A stretch of 64,000 nt of DNA from a bacterium (lineage in GTDB: Bacteria > CAIWAD01): contig JAUXWS010000019.1 of NCBI GenBank assembly GCA_030685015.1, forward strand, positions 11,973-75,972, in the 5' to 3' direction. Shown piece by piece: positions 42,009 to 51,805 of the stretch. Under the pieces are notes generated by a model. That model saw only the letters and a list, made by a program, of their open reading frames with translations, did not search any database and had not been told where the DNA came from. The translations under genes were made by a program, and so were the position numbers. The first letter of the stretch is position 1. Every line of letters begins with the position of its first letter.

Positions 42009-45000
42009 ACAAGCTGTTGATGACATCCCTGCTGGCGCTGGGTCTGATGGCCACCAGCGCCCTGGCCCTGCGCGACCTCTCCCTCAAGCAGCAGGGGGAG
42101 CTGCCCCGCGACCAGTACGTGGACCTGGTGGATCCCGACCACGTCCACCTGGACAAGCTGGTGGTGAAGTTCGTCGAGGACACGCGCGTGCGTCTGCGCG
42201 ACGGCCGCCTTGTCTCCCTGGAAGGATGGCGCACGGACGCCCTGGAGGCCTTCCTCAAGGCTCGGCCGCACCTCTCCGTCGAGCGCCTCTTCTCCAGCGT
42301 GGGCGAGGAGGAGCTGGAGGCCTACATCGCCCGGGGTGAACAACTGAGCGGCTACGATGTGGCCGATCTCAACAACTGGTACCTCTTCCGCGTGGACGAC
42401 CGACGTGTGGACGCCAAGGGCCTGCTGCTGGATCTGCTCCAGCTGGACCTGGTGCAGACCGGCTACTACGAGCCGAAGGGCGAGCCTGCTGTGTGCGGGA
42501 CGGACCCCGCCCCCACCACCCCCAACTACGTGGGCAGCCAGGGCTACCGCGGCGCGGCGCCCACGGGCGTGGACATCCAGTACGCCTGGGACTACAACCC
42601 CACCTACGGCAATGGGATCAGCAGCTACTGGTTCCAGGACATGGAGGTGGGGTGGTGCGAGGACCATGAGGATTTCGCCAGCACCTTCACCATCCGCAAC
42701 CCGCCGGACTCCGATGTCCCCGACTATTACAACCACGGCACGGCCGTGATGGGGATCGTGGGGGCCTGCGACGACGGCAAGGGCGTCACCGGCCTGGTGC
42801 CCGACGTGCGCCTCACGGCCCGCACCGTCCTCAACCACAGCTCCTATGCGGACGCCCTCATCGCCATCGGCAATGATTTGGTGACGGGTGAGACCTACCT
42901 GATCGAGCTGCATGCCCAGGGTCCGGACCAAGGCACCACCTGCGTCTGCAACTGCGCCCAGTTCCGCTACATCGCCATCGAGTACTGGCAGGGCAACTTC
43001 GACGCCATCCTGGCCAACAGCGCCAACGGCCGATACTGCGTGGAGGCGGCGGGCAACGGCAGCATGGACCTGGACTGGGCCGGCTACAGCGGCGCCTTCA
43101 ACCGCTCCTTCCGCGACAGCCAGGCCATCATCGTGGGGGCTGGCACCTCGGGCAGCGTCCACAACCCGGAGTGCTGGACCAACCACGGCACCCGCATCGA
43201 CGCCTACGGCTGGGGCAGCAACGTGGTCACCACCGGCTACGGCACCCTCTTCAACCAGGCCGACTGCCAGCAGGACTATGCCAGCGGCTTCGCCGGCACT
43301 TCCAGCGCCAGCCCCATCGTGGCAGGGCCGGCCGTCAGCCTGGCCCTGATCCACAACGCGCAGTTCGGCAGCTACCCCGCGCCCCTGACCCTGCGCAGCC
43401 GCCTGCAAACCAACGGCACGCCCCAGGGACCGGTGGACACCTGGAAGGAACTCAGCGTCCAGCCCAACATGAAGGGCATCCTCGCCCCCGACCTGCTGCC
43501 CTACACGCCGGTCGACTGGAGCGCCAGCGTCGTGCCCTCCAATGTGACGGGCACAAATACCGTGTCCGCCAACCTGCCCCCGGCTCCGGCCGCCACCTAC
43601 ATCGACCTCTGCTTCCTCAACCAGAGCCGCTACGGCAGCGTGGCCTCCGCCCTCTCCCGGCTCTATCGGGATGACGTGTTCATCGGGTCCGCCACCGCCA
43701 CCAACCTGGGACCCTTCACAAGCGCGGCGGCCAACGATTTTTCCCAGACCATCCGTGGCGGCCTCCATTACCTGAAACTGGTCTGCGATCCCCTAAGCGC
43801 CGTCGACGAGAGCGTGGAGACCAACAACACGGAGGTCCTCGCCTACTGCTGGGATCCCGCCATCCTGGCCATCAACAGCCCCCAGACCTTCACCCGCGGA
43901 CCGAAGAAGAATCCCGAGGGATACTCCTCGTTTGCCCTGGACGGCTACCGCATGAGCACCACGGGGTGGTGGCGGGTCTTCGGCGTGATGCCGGCCTCTT
44001 CCGCCGGCGATTACGACCTGCGCCTTTACAACACGGCGCCCACCTCCACCACGGGCTGGACCAGTCACGTCAGCTCGTCGTTACACTCGTCAGCCACGGA
44101 CTTCGTGGGCAGCAACGGCAACCTGGTCTCCGACGGCATCCATGCCGGGGTGGTCAATCACAACGACACCAGCGATTCCTACACGGTGGAGTCCGACATC
44201 TCCAGCTACCTGGGATCCGTCCCGGCAAGCCAGGCTCTGGTGGGCAACTACAGCCTGGATGCCGGCGAGATCCTCGACGCCTTCGAGATGAACTGCACGG
44301 CCGGCTCCCCGGTGTGGCTGAACTTCCAGGTCACGGACGGCGCGGCCGACCTGGCCGTCCTCGTCTATGGACCCGGCACGACCTATTTCAGCCGGGACAG
44401 CGCCCTGTGGGCCTTGAATGCGGGTGGGGCCGGCGCCAGCGAGATGGGCATCTTCACGCCCGCGGAGAGCGGCTTCCACGGCATCGTCGTATGCAAGAAC
44501 CTGCGCAGCGACCTGGCCAACCAAGTCTCTTACGACTTCTACTGGGGCCCCCCCGCCGGCGACCTCGTCACCGTGGCGCGGGCCAGCTGGACGGCGCCCG
44601 TGGTGGCGCGCAACAGTGGCGGCACAGTGGGCGCGCTGCCCGCCGTGCTCAATGAGGGTCCAAGCTTGGGCGACGCCGGCGTGGCCAACATCGGCCTGGG
44701 CAGCGTGCCAGCCGGGGCCAACCTGGCCATCACCCTGGACGGGGTCACCGTCTACACCAGCGGAAACTTCGCCTCCCTGGCCCCCGGCTACGAGGGTGAG
44801 GTCGCCAACCGGTCCATCGGCGCGGTCAAGGGGGGCCGCCACGAGCTGGGCGCCATCCAGGACGTGAACAGCGAGGTGGCCGAGCAGCTGCCCGACGGCG
44901 AGGCCAACAACCGGCACTATCGGCAGTACGCCTGGGCGCCCCACCCGCTGACCTTCGGAGTCCAGGAGTCCCGGACGGCGGCGCCCAACTACGTCAACCC

Positions 45001-46096
45001 CCAGAACCCGGACTACTGGAGCCAGCCCGGACCCAACCAGGACGGCTACCTCCTGTCCACCGCCTTCTGGACGGCCGTGGCGGCCATGCCCACCCATGCC
45101 GAGGGCTATCTGCCCACCTACATCTACGCCAACGCGGACACGAACCCCATTTCGGCCTACCTGTATCCCGTCGCGACCAACTATCCGCCCTACGGTGGCA
45201 TCAGCCTGGTGGCCGCCAACGGCAACGTGCTGGGCAATGTCGTCCAGCGGAACGTGGGTGTGAGCAACGGCTGGGCCTATCCCACCCATTCCACGCAGCC
45301 CTACACTGTCCAGATGGCCCATTGGATGGACGACCTGGAGGCGGGACATGTCTACCCGGGCACCTTGGCCGCGGGCGCGGGTGGCGGGCAGCTGCTGCAC
45401 ATGCGGGACATGCACCTCTTCGCCGGTGAGAGCGTTTCCCTCAGGCTGTTCAACAACTCCACCGTGGACCTGGGCCTGGCCATCTTCCAGGCCGGCCTGG
45501 GCTACGCGACCTTGGACAACGCGGCGGCCGTCTTCAACGGCGCCGGCGTGGGTGTCGACGAGAGCGGCGCTTTCACGGCCACGGTGACGGGCTGGCATGG
45601 CGTGGCGGTCTACCGCAGCGGATACCAGGACCTGGGGCCGGCGGCGCCCTACAGCTTGGTCATGGGAACCCGGCGTCCGGTGGCCATCACCGACCTGGAG
45701 CTGATCCCCGTGGAGCTGGACGCCTCGGACGGCTATTACCTCTTCACCCTGCAATTCGGCGACGTGACCCAGGATGTCAACGGAGATCCATTGGTCGTGG
45801 ACTACTACCGCTTCTGGTGGAGCTTCGACCCCTACGCGGAATTCCCCAACGGCTGGGTGAATTGGGACAACTGGCCGGTGAGCGAGCTGGTGAACTTCCT
45901 CTCCACCACGGGCGGAGCGACCGGCATCTACTTCCTGGTCACGGCGGTGGACAACAACGGCGTGCTGCTGGCCACCTCGCACCCGGACCTGGTGGGCGCC
46001 GCCGATGCGGAAGCCGTGCGCCGGGCACCCCTGGCCGGCGGCATTCCGGGTCAGTCGCTTGGCGCGGGTGAAGCCGTGGACAGGCCCCTCCCTTGA
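42005..46096 (+). CDS. Module 1 secreted S8 (subtilisin-like) peptidase P1
   Basis: A 1363-residue exported serine peptidase. Signal peptide MNKLLMTSLLALGLMATSALA; a pro-region to about residue 185; the catalytic domain with Asp212 (FQDMEVGWCEDHEDF), His244 (NHGTAVMGIVGA), oxyanion Asn351 (EAAGNGSMD) and Ser433 (GTSSASPIVAG). A CVCNC motif at residues 313-317 and many other Cys suggest disulfides or metal. After residue 500 two similar blocks of about 370 residues each combine a CARDB-like unit (DESVETNN) and a PPC-like unit (GYHGIVV / GWHGVAVY type), then a final FnIII-like domain. No known C-terminal sorting signal was found. Substrate unknown. Confidence 0.9.
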   Translation: MNKLLMTSLLALGLMATSALALRDLSLKQQGELPRDQYVDLVDPDHVHLDKLVVKFVEDTRVRLRDGRLVSLEGWRTDALEAFLKARPHLSVERLFSSVGEEELEAYIARGEQLSGYDVADLNNWYLFRVDDRRVDAKGLLLDLLQLDLVQTGYYEPKGEPAVCGTDPAPTTPNYVGSQGYRGAAPTGVDIQYAWDYNPTYGNGISSYWFQDMEVGWCEDHEDFASTFTIRNPPDSDVPDYYNHGTAVMGIVGACDDGKGVTGLVPDVRLTARTVLNHSSYADALIAIGNDLVTGETYLIELHAQGPDQGTTCVCNCAQFRYIAIEYWQGNFDAILANSANGRYCVEAAGNGSMDLDWAGYSGAFNRSFRDSQAIIVGAGTSGSVHNPECWTNHGTRIDAYGWGSNVVTTGYGTLFNQADCQQDYASGFAGTSSASPIVAGPAVSLALIHNAQFGSYPAPLTLRSRLQTNGTPQGPVDTWKELSVQPNMKGILAPDLLPYTPVDWSASVVPSNVTGTNTVSANLPPAPAATYIDLCFLNQSRYGSVASALSRLYRDDVFIGSATATNLGPFTSAAANDFSQTIRGGLHYLKLVCDPLSAVDESVETNNTEVLAYCWDPAILAINSPQTFTRGPKKNPEGYSSFALDGYRMSTTGWWRVFGVMPASSAGDYDLRLYNTAPTSTTGWTSHVSSSLHSSATDFVGSNGNLVSDGIHAGVVNHNDTSDSYTVESDISSYLGSVPASQALVGNYSLDAGEILDAFEMNCTAGSPVWLNFQVTDGAADLAVLVYGPGTTYFSRDSALWALNAGGAGASEMGIFTPAESGFHGIVVCKNLRSDLANQVSYDFYWGPPAGDLVTVARASWTAPVVARNSGGTVGALPAVLNEGPSLGDAGVANIGLGSVPAGANLAITLDGVTVYTSGNFASLAPGYEGEVANRSIGAVKGGRHELGAIQDVNSEVAEQLPDGEANNRHYRQYAWAPHPLTFGVQESRTAAPNYVNPQNPDYWSQPGPNQDGYLLSTAFWTAVAAMPTHAEGYLPTYIYANADTNPISAYLYPVATNYPPYGGISLVAANGNVLGNVVQRNVGVSNGWAYPTHSTQPYTVQMAHWMDDLEAGHVYPGTLAAGAGGGQLLHMRDMHLFAGESVSLRLFNNSTVDLGLAIFQAGLGYATLDNAAAVFNGAGVGVDESGAFTATVTGWHGVAVYRSGYQDLGPAAPYSLVMGTRRPVAITDLELIPVELDASDGYYLFTLQFGDVTQDVNGDPLVVDYYRFWWSFDPYAEFPNGWVNWDNWPVSELVNFLSTTGGATGIYFLVTAVDNNGVLLATSHPDLVGAADAEAVRRAPLAGGIPGQSLGAGEAVDRPLP

Positions 46097-46115
46097 CCTT
46101 GATGCTTTCATCCAT

Positions 46116-46147
46116 GGCCCCCGATCCAGCCCGGATCGGGGGCCTTT
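46116..46147 (+). terminator. Terminator of module 1
   Basis: A 12-bp perfect stem GGCCCCCGATCC / GGATCGGGGGCC (46116-46127 with 46133-46144), five-base loop, then TTTCCC. The T-run is short but the stem is strong. Confidence 0.85.
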
Positions 46148-46197
46148 CCCATGGGCCGGCCTTCTGGCCTCTTCGTCATGGGTCGGCATTTCCTTCC

Positions 46198-46229
46198 AGG
46201 ATACCCGACCCTGTGTCGGACACCTGTCC
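46198..46229. repeat. REP-like palindrome 1 (degenerate)
   Basis: Right arm GTCGGACACCTGTCC matches the other copies exactly; the left arm is altered (AGGATACCCGACC). It lies after the module 1 terminator, like the copies after modules 2 and 3. Confidence 0.7.
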
Positions 46230-46265
46230 GGGCATTCATCCAATTTTCCAGCATTTTGATTTCTC

Positions 46266-46294
46266 TTGCAGCTCTTGCTGAACTCGTTTAACAT
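46266..46294 (+). promoter_or_regulatory. Promoter of protease module 2
   Basis: TTGCAG (46266-46271), 17-base spacer, TAACAT (46289-46294), with a flank (CATCCCACA) shared with module 1 after the -10 hexamer. About 125 bases upstream of the A2 start. Confidence 0.6.
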
Positions 46295-46419
46295 CCCACA
46301 CGCATCATAGCCCTTGTCAAAAGGGCGCACACAGCATTGAGAAAACAACACACCGACGATTCCGCCGCGCGACGCAAGGCATTGGTCCGCACGGATGGTC
46401 GCCCCAGCAAGGAGGATCC

Positions 46420-46866
46420 ATGAGACACGCATTCTGGTTGGCGCTCCTGCCCGGCCTGTTGTTCGCCTCCGGCGATCAGGCAAGGCAGGCCGACGCCCCG
46501 GGAGTGGCCGCGCCAGCCACTCCCGCCGCCACCGTGACGGCGCCGCCCCCGCCCCCCATCCCGGCGGACCTGGCCTGCAAGGAGGCGCTGGACGCCCTGG
46601 CCCTGGAGCGGCAGACTTTTGTCGAGTCCTTCGACTGGGGCCAAGCGGGTGATCCCGACGAGCTGGCCCGCCGCTACTCCCGCACCATGGACGACTTCGT
46701 CCGGCGGGAGCTGGAGATCAAGCGCGACTGGTACGAGGCCACCGGCCAGACCGACCTGCTGGCGGGGGTTGAAGCCAGCCTGGACCGCCTCACCCAACCG
46801 CAGCGACTCCTGCCTGAGATCGAGCAGGAGCGCGGCACGCCCATCGCCCCGGAGGTGACACCATGA
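46420..46866 (+). CDS. Module 2 small exported protein A2
   Basis: A 148-residue orthologue-like copy of A1: signal peptide MRHAFWLALLPGLLFASG, Pro/Ala linker, then ALALERQTFVESFDW, QAGDPDELARRYSRTMD and FVRRELEIKRDWYEATGQ. AAGGAGG lies six bases before the ATG. The terminal PEVTP codons include the GGAGGTGA ribosome site for B2. No recognised family. Confidence 0.82.
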   Translation: MRHAFWLALLPGLLFASGDQARQADAPGVAAPATPAATVTAPPPPPIPADLACKEALDALALERQTFVESFDWGQAGDPDELARRYSRTMDDFVRRELEIKRDWYEATGQTDLLAGVEASLDRLTQPQRLLPEIEQERGTPIAPEVTP

Positions 46867-47372
46867 GACGTTTCATTCTGGGCGGGCTGCTGGTCGCGTT
46901 GGCCACCGCCGTCCTGGCCCCCGCCGCCGGCGCCGAGGAGCGCCGCGTGGATGACGGGTTCTACACCATCGAAGAGCCGGCGGAACCCGCCGCGGCGGAT
47001 CCCGCCCAGCTGGCGCCGGCCGCGGGCGACATCCCCGCTCCCCTTGTACCCGCGCCGCTGGCCGAGGTGCGCCAGCGCCATCGCATCGAACTCGAGACGC
47101 TGACCGCCGGCCTGGCCGCCGCCCGCGACCAGGCGGAGCGTGAATCCCTGGAGCGGCAGGCCATGGACCTCAAGCTCGCCCAGCAGCGCGAGGAGCTGCA
47201 GTGGCTAATGGCCGACGCCCTGGCCCGCGGCGACTCCGCCTACGCGGCGCAGTTGGGCGAGGCGCTGGACGCCCTGGTCCCCCGCCCCGCCCCGGTCCCC
47301 GTCACCTTGGTGCCCCGCGATCCCGCCACGGGCCGCGCCCTGGACAGCCGTGACGAGGGAGGTGTGAGATGA
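46863..47372 (+). CDS. Module 2 small exported protein B2
   Basis: A 169-residue copy of B1. Signal peptide (RRFILGGLLVALATAVLAPAAGA), EERRVDDGFYTIEEPAEP, linker, then VRQRHRIELETLTAGLAAARD, SLERQAMDLKLAQQREELQW and ADALARGDSAYAAQLGEAL, predicted coiled-coil or helical hairpin. The tail PRDPATGRALDSRDEGGVR is conserved. ATGA overlaps at both ends. The last 15 or so codons and the following P2 start are nearly identical in DNA to module 1. Confidence 0.82.
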   Translation: MRRFILGGLLVALATAVLAPAAGAEERRVDDGFYTIEEPAEPAAADPAQLAPAAGDIPAPLVPAPLAEVRQRHRIELETLTAGLAAARDQAERESLERQAMDLKLAQQREELQWLMADALARGDSAYAAQLGEALDALVPRPAPVPVTLVPRDPATGRALDSRDEGGVR

Positions 47373-50300
47373 ACAAGCTGTTGATGACATCCCTCCTGGC
47401 GCTGGGCCTCATGGCCACCAGCGCCCTGGCCCTGCGCGACCTCTCCCTCACGCAGCAGGGCGAGCTGCCCCGCGACCAGTTCGTCGACCTGATCAACCCC
47501 GACCACTACCGTCTGGATCTGCTGGTCGTCCAGTTCGTGGAGGACACGCGCATCCGATTGCGCGACGAGCAGCTGGTCTCCCTCGAAGGCCGCAATCTCT
47601 CCGCGGTGGACGCCTTCCTCAAGGCGCATCCGGAGATCACCGTGGAGCGCCTCTTCCAGAGCATGGGAGAAGAGGAGCTGGACGCCTACGTGGCCCTGGG
47701 CGAGCAGCGCAGCGGCATCGACGTGGCCGACCTCAACAACTTCTACCTCTTCCGCGTGGACGGCCGCAACAGCGACGCCAAGGGCCTGCTGCTTGACCTG
47801 CTCAAAGTGGAACTGGTGCAGACCTGCTACTACGAGCCCATCGGCCAGCCGGCCGTCTGCGGCAGCGATCCGGCGCCCGTCACGCCCAACTGGACGGCCA
47901 GCCAGGACTACCGCGAGGAGGCCCCCGCCGGCGTGGACATCCAGTACGCCTGGGCCTTCGATCCCACCTACGGCAACGGGGTCAGCAGCTACTGGTTCCA
48001 GGACTTGGAGTGGGGCTGGTGCGAGGACCACGAGGACTTTGCCTCCACCTTCCTCATCCGCAACCCGCCCGACTCCGGGACTGCCGATTTCTACAACCAC
48101 GGCACGGCGGTGATGGGGATCGTGGGCGCCTGCGACGACGGCAAGGGCATGACCGGCCTGGTGCCGGACGTGCGTCTCACTGCCCGCGTGGTGAGCAACC
48201 ATGCCAGTTACGCCGACGCCCTCATCGCCATCGGCGGAGACCTGTTGCTGGGCGAGACCTACCTCATCGAGATCCACGCCCCGGGTCCCAGCCAGGGCAC
48301 CACCTGCTATTGCAACTGCGACCAGTTCCAATACATCGCCATCGAGTACTGGACGGCCAACTACAACGCCATCCTGGCCAACAGCACCAACGGACGCTAC
48401 TGCATCGAGGCCGCCGGCAACGGCAGCATGGACCTGGACTGGGCCGGCTACGGCGGCGCCTTCAACCTGGGTGTGCGCGACAGCCAGGCCATCATCGTGG
48501 GCGCCGGCACCTCGGGCAGCGTGCACAACCCGGAGTGCTGGACCAACCACGGCACGCGCATCAGCGCCTACGGCTGGGGTAGCGGCGTCTACACGACCGG
48601 CTACGGCTACCTCTTCAACCAGACGGACTGCCAGCAGGACTACACCCATGACTTCGGCGGCACCTCCAGCGCCAGCCCCATCGTGGCCGGACCCGCCATC
48701 AGTCTGGCCCTCATCCACAACAACATGTACGGCAACTATCTAGCCCCCAGCACGCTGCGCACACGTCTCGCCATCAACGGCACGCCCCAGGGACCGACCG
48801 ATCCCTGGAAGGAGATCAACGTGATGCCCAACATGAAGGGCATCCTGGCGCCGGACCTGCGACCCTACCTTTATGGGGACTGGGTGGCCAACATCGTCCC
48901 CTCCGACGTGACGGGAACCCACACCCTGCCCGCCAACCTGCTTCCGGCGCCGGCGACCACCTATTTCGACTGGGCCTGGCACAACGCCGGATTGTACGGG
49001 GCGGCCTCGCCGGCCCGCGCCTACCTCTACCAGGATGACGCCTACATCATCTACGCCTACAACAGCACGCTCAACCCCAACACCACGAGCAGCTACAGCG
49101 ATTATGGCGTGGTGATGCGGGGCGGACTGCACTACATCAAGAACCAACTGGATGCGGACAACTTGGTCGACGAAAGTGTGGAGACCAACAACAAGCAGAT
49201 CATCGCCTACCGCTGGGATCCGGTCGCACTGGCGTCCAATGCGCCCCAGTCCTTCAGCCGCGGCCCCAAGAAGAATCCGGAGGGCTACAGCTTCTACGCC
49301 TCGGACGGCTATGGCAACGGCGGCGGCTTCCCGGGCTGGTGGGATGTCACGGGCGTGATGCCGGCCACGGGCACGGACTACGACATCTACCTGTTCAACG
49401 TGGACCCCACGCCCACTAACGGCTGGACCACCACCGTGGCGGCCAGCGGCTCCGTCTCCGGCACGGACTTCGTGGGATGCAACAACAACACCACGACGGA
49501 CGGCGATTTCACGGCGGTCATCAACTACAACGACTCCGCCGAGGGCTACACGGTGGAGCGGGAGGGCTCCGTCTACCTGGGCAGCCCCCCCGCCACGCAG
49601 AGCTTGGTGGGCAACTACAGCCTGGCCGCCGGCGAGATCCTGGACGTGTGGGAGATCAACTGCACGGCGGGCACGCCGGTCTGGTTCAACTTCGTGGCCA
49701 CGGGCGGCACGGCAGACCTCGCCGTCTTCATCTTCGGGCCGTCCGCCACCTACTTCTCCCGCGGCGGCGCCACCTGGACGCTCAACACGGGCGGCGCCGG
49801 CGCCAGCGAGATGGGCATCTTCACACCCACCGCGTCCGGCTACCATGGCATCGTGGTGTGCAAGAACCTGGTCTACGACCTGGACGAGCACGTCAACTAC
49901 AGCTTCTATTGGGGACCGCCCGCCGGCGACTTGGTCACCGTGGCCCGCGCCGGCTGGACGGCGCCCGTGGTGGCGCGCAACAGCGGCGGCAGCGTGGGCG
50001 TGCTGCCCGCCGTGCTGAACGAGGGCCCCAGCCTGGGTGACGCCGGCGTGGCCAACATCGGGATGGGCACCACCCCCGCCGGTCCCAACCTGGCCTTCCA
50101 CCTGGACGGACCTTTCGTCTACAGCAGCGGGGACTTCGGCGCCCTGGCGCCGGGCTACGAGGGCGAGATCAGCGGCCGCAGCATCGGCACGGTCAAGGGC
50201 GGACGCCACGAGCTGGGCGCCATCCAGGACTACTTGGGCGAAGTGGCCGAACAGCTTCCCTATGGCGAGACCAACAACACCCATTACGAGCAGTACGCCT

Positions 50301-51430
50301 GGTCGCCCTTCGTGCCGACCAACCTGACGCCATTCTCGCGTGCGGCAGCCCCCAACTGGCGAAACTTCAACAACCCCGGCAACTGGGACCTGCCCGGCTT
50401 CAACCAGGACGGTTATCGCATCACGACCAGCTACTGGACAGGCTTTGCCGCCATGCCCACCATCGCCACGGAGCAACTCAACGTCTGGTCCTACAACGAC
50501 GCCCTCACGGGGTCGACCACGGCCTTCCTCACGACCGTCGAGTCCAACTTTCCCGGTCCGGGGAGCATCAGCTTCACCATGTTCAACGGCAACGTGCTGG
50601 GGAACGGCCTGCAGAGGAACGTGGGTGTTTGCAACAACTGGGCCTACCCCAACGTGACTCCCACCACGCCCTACACCGTGCAAGTGAGCCCGCGGCTGCA
50701 GGATCTGCAGGCGGGTTACATCGTGAACGGCACCCTGGCCACGGGCGCGGGGGGCGGACAGCTGCTGCACACCTATGACATCTACCTGACCGCCGGGCAG
50801 AGCTACCAGCTCAACCTCTTCAACCGGTCCACCATCAACCTGGGGGCGGCCATCTTCCAGGCCGGGACATCCTTCAAGGGCCTGGACGACGCGGTGGCCG
50901 TCTTCAACGCGAACGGCGCCGGCCAACATGAGTCCGGGACCTACATGGCGACGACCACAGGCTGGCACGGCGTGGCGGTCTACCGCAGCGGCTACCAGGA
51001 CCTGGGACCCGCCGCCGACTACGGCATCGTGGCGGGCAACTGGCGCCCGGCCCAGCCGCTCATCATCACCTTCACGCCGGTGGATTTCAGCCCGGGCAAC
51101 GCCACGGTCTACGCCGAGATCACGCCGGTGACGACGGACATCAACGGCAACCCGCTCGTCATCGACCACTACAACCTGTACTACGACGACGATCCCTACA
51201 TGGGCTCGCCGGGAGTCCTGCCCACCACGGCCACCAGCTGGTACCTCTACTACGGCAACGTCGGGATGCTGGAGCGAGGCTTCCTGCGCGTCACGGCGGT
51301 GGATAACAACGGTGTGCTGGTGGCGGACAGCCATCCGCATCTGCCCTTGCCGGACCCCATGGCCATCCAGCAGTATCCCATCGACCTCCTCACGCCCCAA
51401 CCGGCGGGAGGCAGTGCGCCCTCTGAATAG
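47369..51430 (+). CDS. Module 2 secreted S8 peptidase P2
   Basis: A 1353-residue paralogue of P1 with an identical signal peptide. Catalytic residues align at the same numbers: Asp212, His244 and Ser433 (FQDLEWGWCEDHEDF, NHGTAVMGIVGA, GTSSASPIVAG). The CxCxC motif is CYCNC from residue 313. The two CARDB/PPC-like blocks and the FnIII-like end (VIDHYNLYYDDDPYM) are present. The C-terminal 80 residues differ from P1 and resemble P3. Start by ATGA overlap with B2. Confidence 0.9.
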   Translation: MNKLLMTSLLALGLMATSALALRDLSLTQQGELPRDQFVDLINPDHYRLDLLVVQFVEDTRIRLRDEQLVSLEGRNLSAVDAFLKAHPEITVERLFQSMGEEELDAYVALGEQRSGIDVADLNNFYLFRVDGRNSDAKGLLLDLLKVELVQTCYYEPIGQPAVCGSDPAPVTPNWTASQDYREEAPAGVDIQYAWAFDPTYGNGVSSYWFQDLEWGWCEDHEDFASTFLIRNPPDSGTADFYNHGTAVMGIVGACDDGKGMTGLVPDVRLTARVVSNHASYADALIAIGGDLLLGETYLIEIHAPGPSQGTTCYCNCDQFQYIAIEYWTANYNAILANSTNGRYCIEAAGNGSMDLDWAGYGGAFNLGVRDSQAIIVGAGTSGSVHNPECWTNHGTRISAYGWGSGVYTTGYGYLFNQTDCQQDYTHDFGGTSSASPIVAGPAISLALIHNNMYGNYLAPSTLRTRLAINGTPQGPTDPWKEINVMPNMKGILAPDLRPYLYGDWVANIVPSDVTGTHTLPANLLPAPATTYFDWAWHNAGLYGAASPARAYLYQDDAYIIYAYNSTLNPNTTSSYSDYGVVMRGGLHYIKNQLDADNLVDESVETNNKQIIAYRWDPVALASNAPQSFSRGPKKNPEGYSFYASDGYGNGGGFPGWWDVTGVMPATGTDYDIYLFNVDPTPTNGWTTTVAASGSVSGTDFVGCNNNTTTDGDFTAVINYNDSAEGYTVEREGSVYLGSPPATQSLVGNYSLAAGEILDVWEINCTAGTPVWFNFVATGGTADLAVFIFGPSATYFSRGGATWTLNTGGAGASEMGIFTPTASGYHGIVVCKNLVYDLDEHVNYSFYWGPPAGDLVTVARAGWTAPVVARNSGGSVGVLPAVLNEGPSLGDAGVANIGMGTTPAGPNLAFHLDGPFVYSSGDFGALAPGYEGEISGRSIGTVKGGRHELGAIQDYLGEVAEQLPYGETNNTHYEQYAWSPFVPTNLTPFSRAAAPNWRNFNNPGNWDLPGFNQDGYRITTSYWTGFAAMPTIATEQLNVWSYNDALTGSTTAFLTTVESNFPGPGSISFTMFNGNVLGNGLQRNVGVCNNWAYPNVTPTTPYTVQVSPRLQDLQAGYIVNGTLATGAGGGQLLHTYDIYLTAGQSYQLNLFNRSTINLGAAIFQAGTSFKGLDDAVAVFNANGAGQHESGTYMATTTGWHGVAVYRSGYQDLGPAADYGIVAGNWRPAQPLIITFTPVDFSPGNATVYAEITPVTTDINGNPLVIDHYNLYYDDDPYMGSPGVLPTTATSWYLYYGNVGMLERGFLRVTAVDNNGVLVADSHPHLPLPDPMAIQQYPIDLLTPQPAGGSAPSE

Positions 51431-51451
51431 AGTCCTCAACCAACAAACAGC

Positions 51452-51487
51452 GGCCGGCCCGGAAATCAATCTGGGCCGGCCTTTTTT
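51452..51487 (+). terminator. Terminator of module 2
   Basis: Stem GGCCGGCCC / GGGCCGGCC (51452-51460 with 51473-51481), 12-base loop, followed by TTTTTT. Confidence 0.92.
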
Positions 51488-51805
51488 CGGCAAAATCTGC
51501 CGAGGTGTCCGACCAAGGGTCGGACACCTGTCCAGCCAACCTGACACCGTCTCATGTAATGCATCACGCCCGTTGTAAAATCAACAGAAAAACAGGTTCA
51601 GTTAATGCGATTGTTAGTTTAACTGTTTGATTTTCCCCCCTCAGCATGTAGCTTGCCGCCCATTCTCGACTGAACTGGTCCTCTTATGAGGAGCATTATC
51701 GGGAAGGATGCCGGTCCCCCAGCCGGCTGCAACACAGCACAACCGGAACATCATCATCAGCCGTCGCTCCGGAAGGGGCGTCCGGCCCATCCTGAAGGAG
51801 GAGTC
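51488..51805. other. Intergenic region upstream of module 3
   Basis: Contains REP-like palindrome 2, an AT-rich stretch with an inverted repeat CAGTTAA / TTAACTG (51599-51605, 51619-51625), a weak promoter candidate TTGATT (51627-51632) with TAGCTT (51649-51654) at 16-base spacing, and a leader to A3. No supported gene. Confidence 0.45.
51503..51533. repeat. REP-like palindrome 2
   Basis: AGGTGTCCGACC-AAG-GGTCGGACACCTGTCC type palindrome: arms GGTGTCCGACC and GGTCGGACACC are perfect complements. Sits 16 bases after the module 2 terminator. Confidence 0.9.

Larger units (their letters stand above)
46097..46265. other. Intergenic start of module 2 region
   Basis: The 46097-46419 gap contains, in order, the terminator of module 1, a degenerate REP palindrome, the module 2 promoter and a leader of about 125 bases. 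No other gene is seen. Confidence 0.6.
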
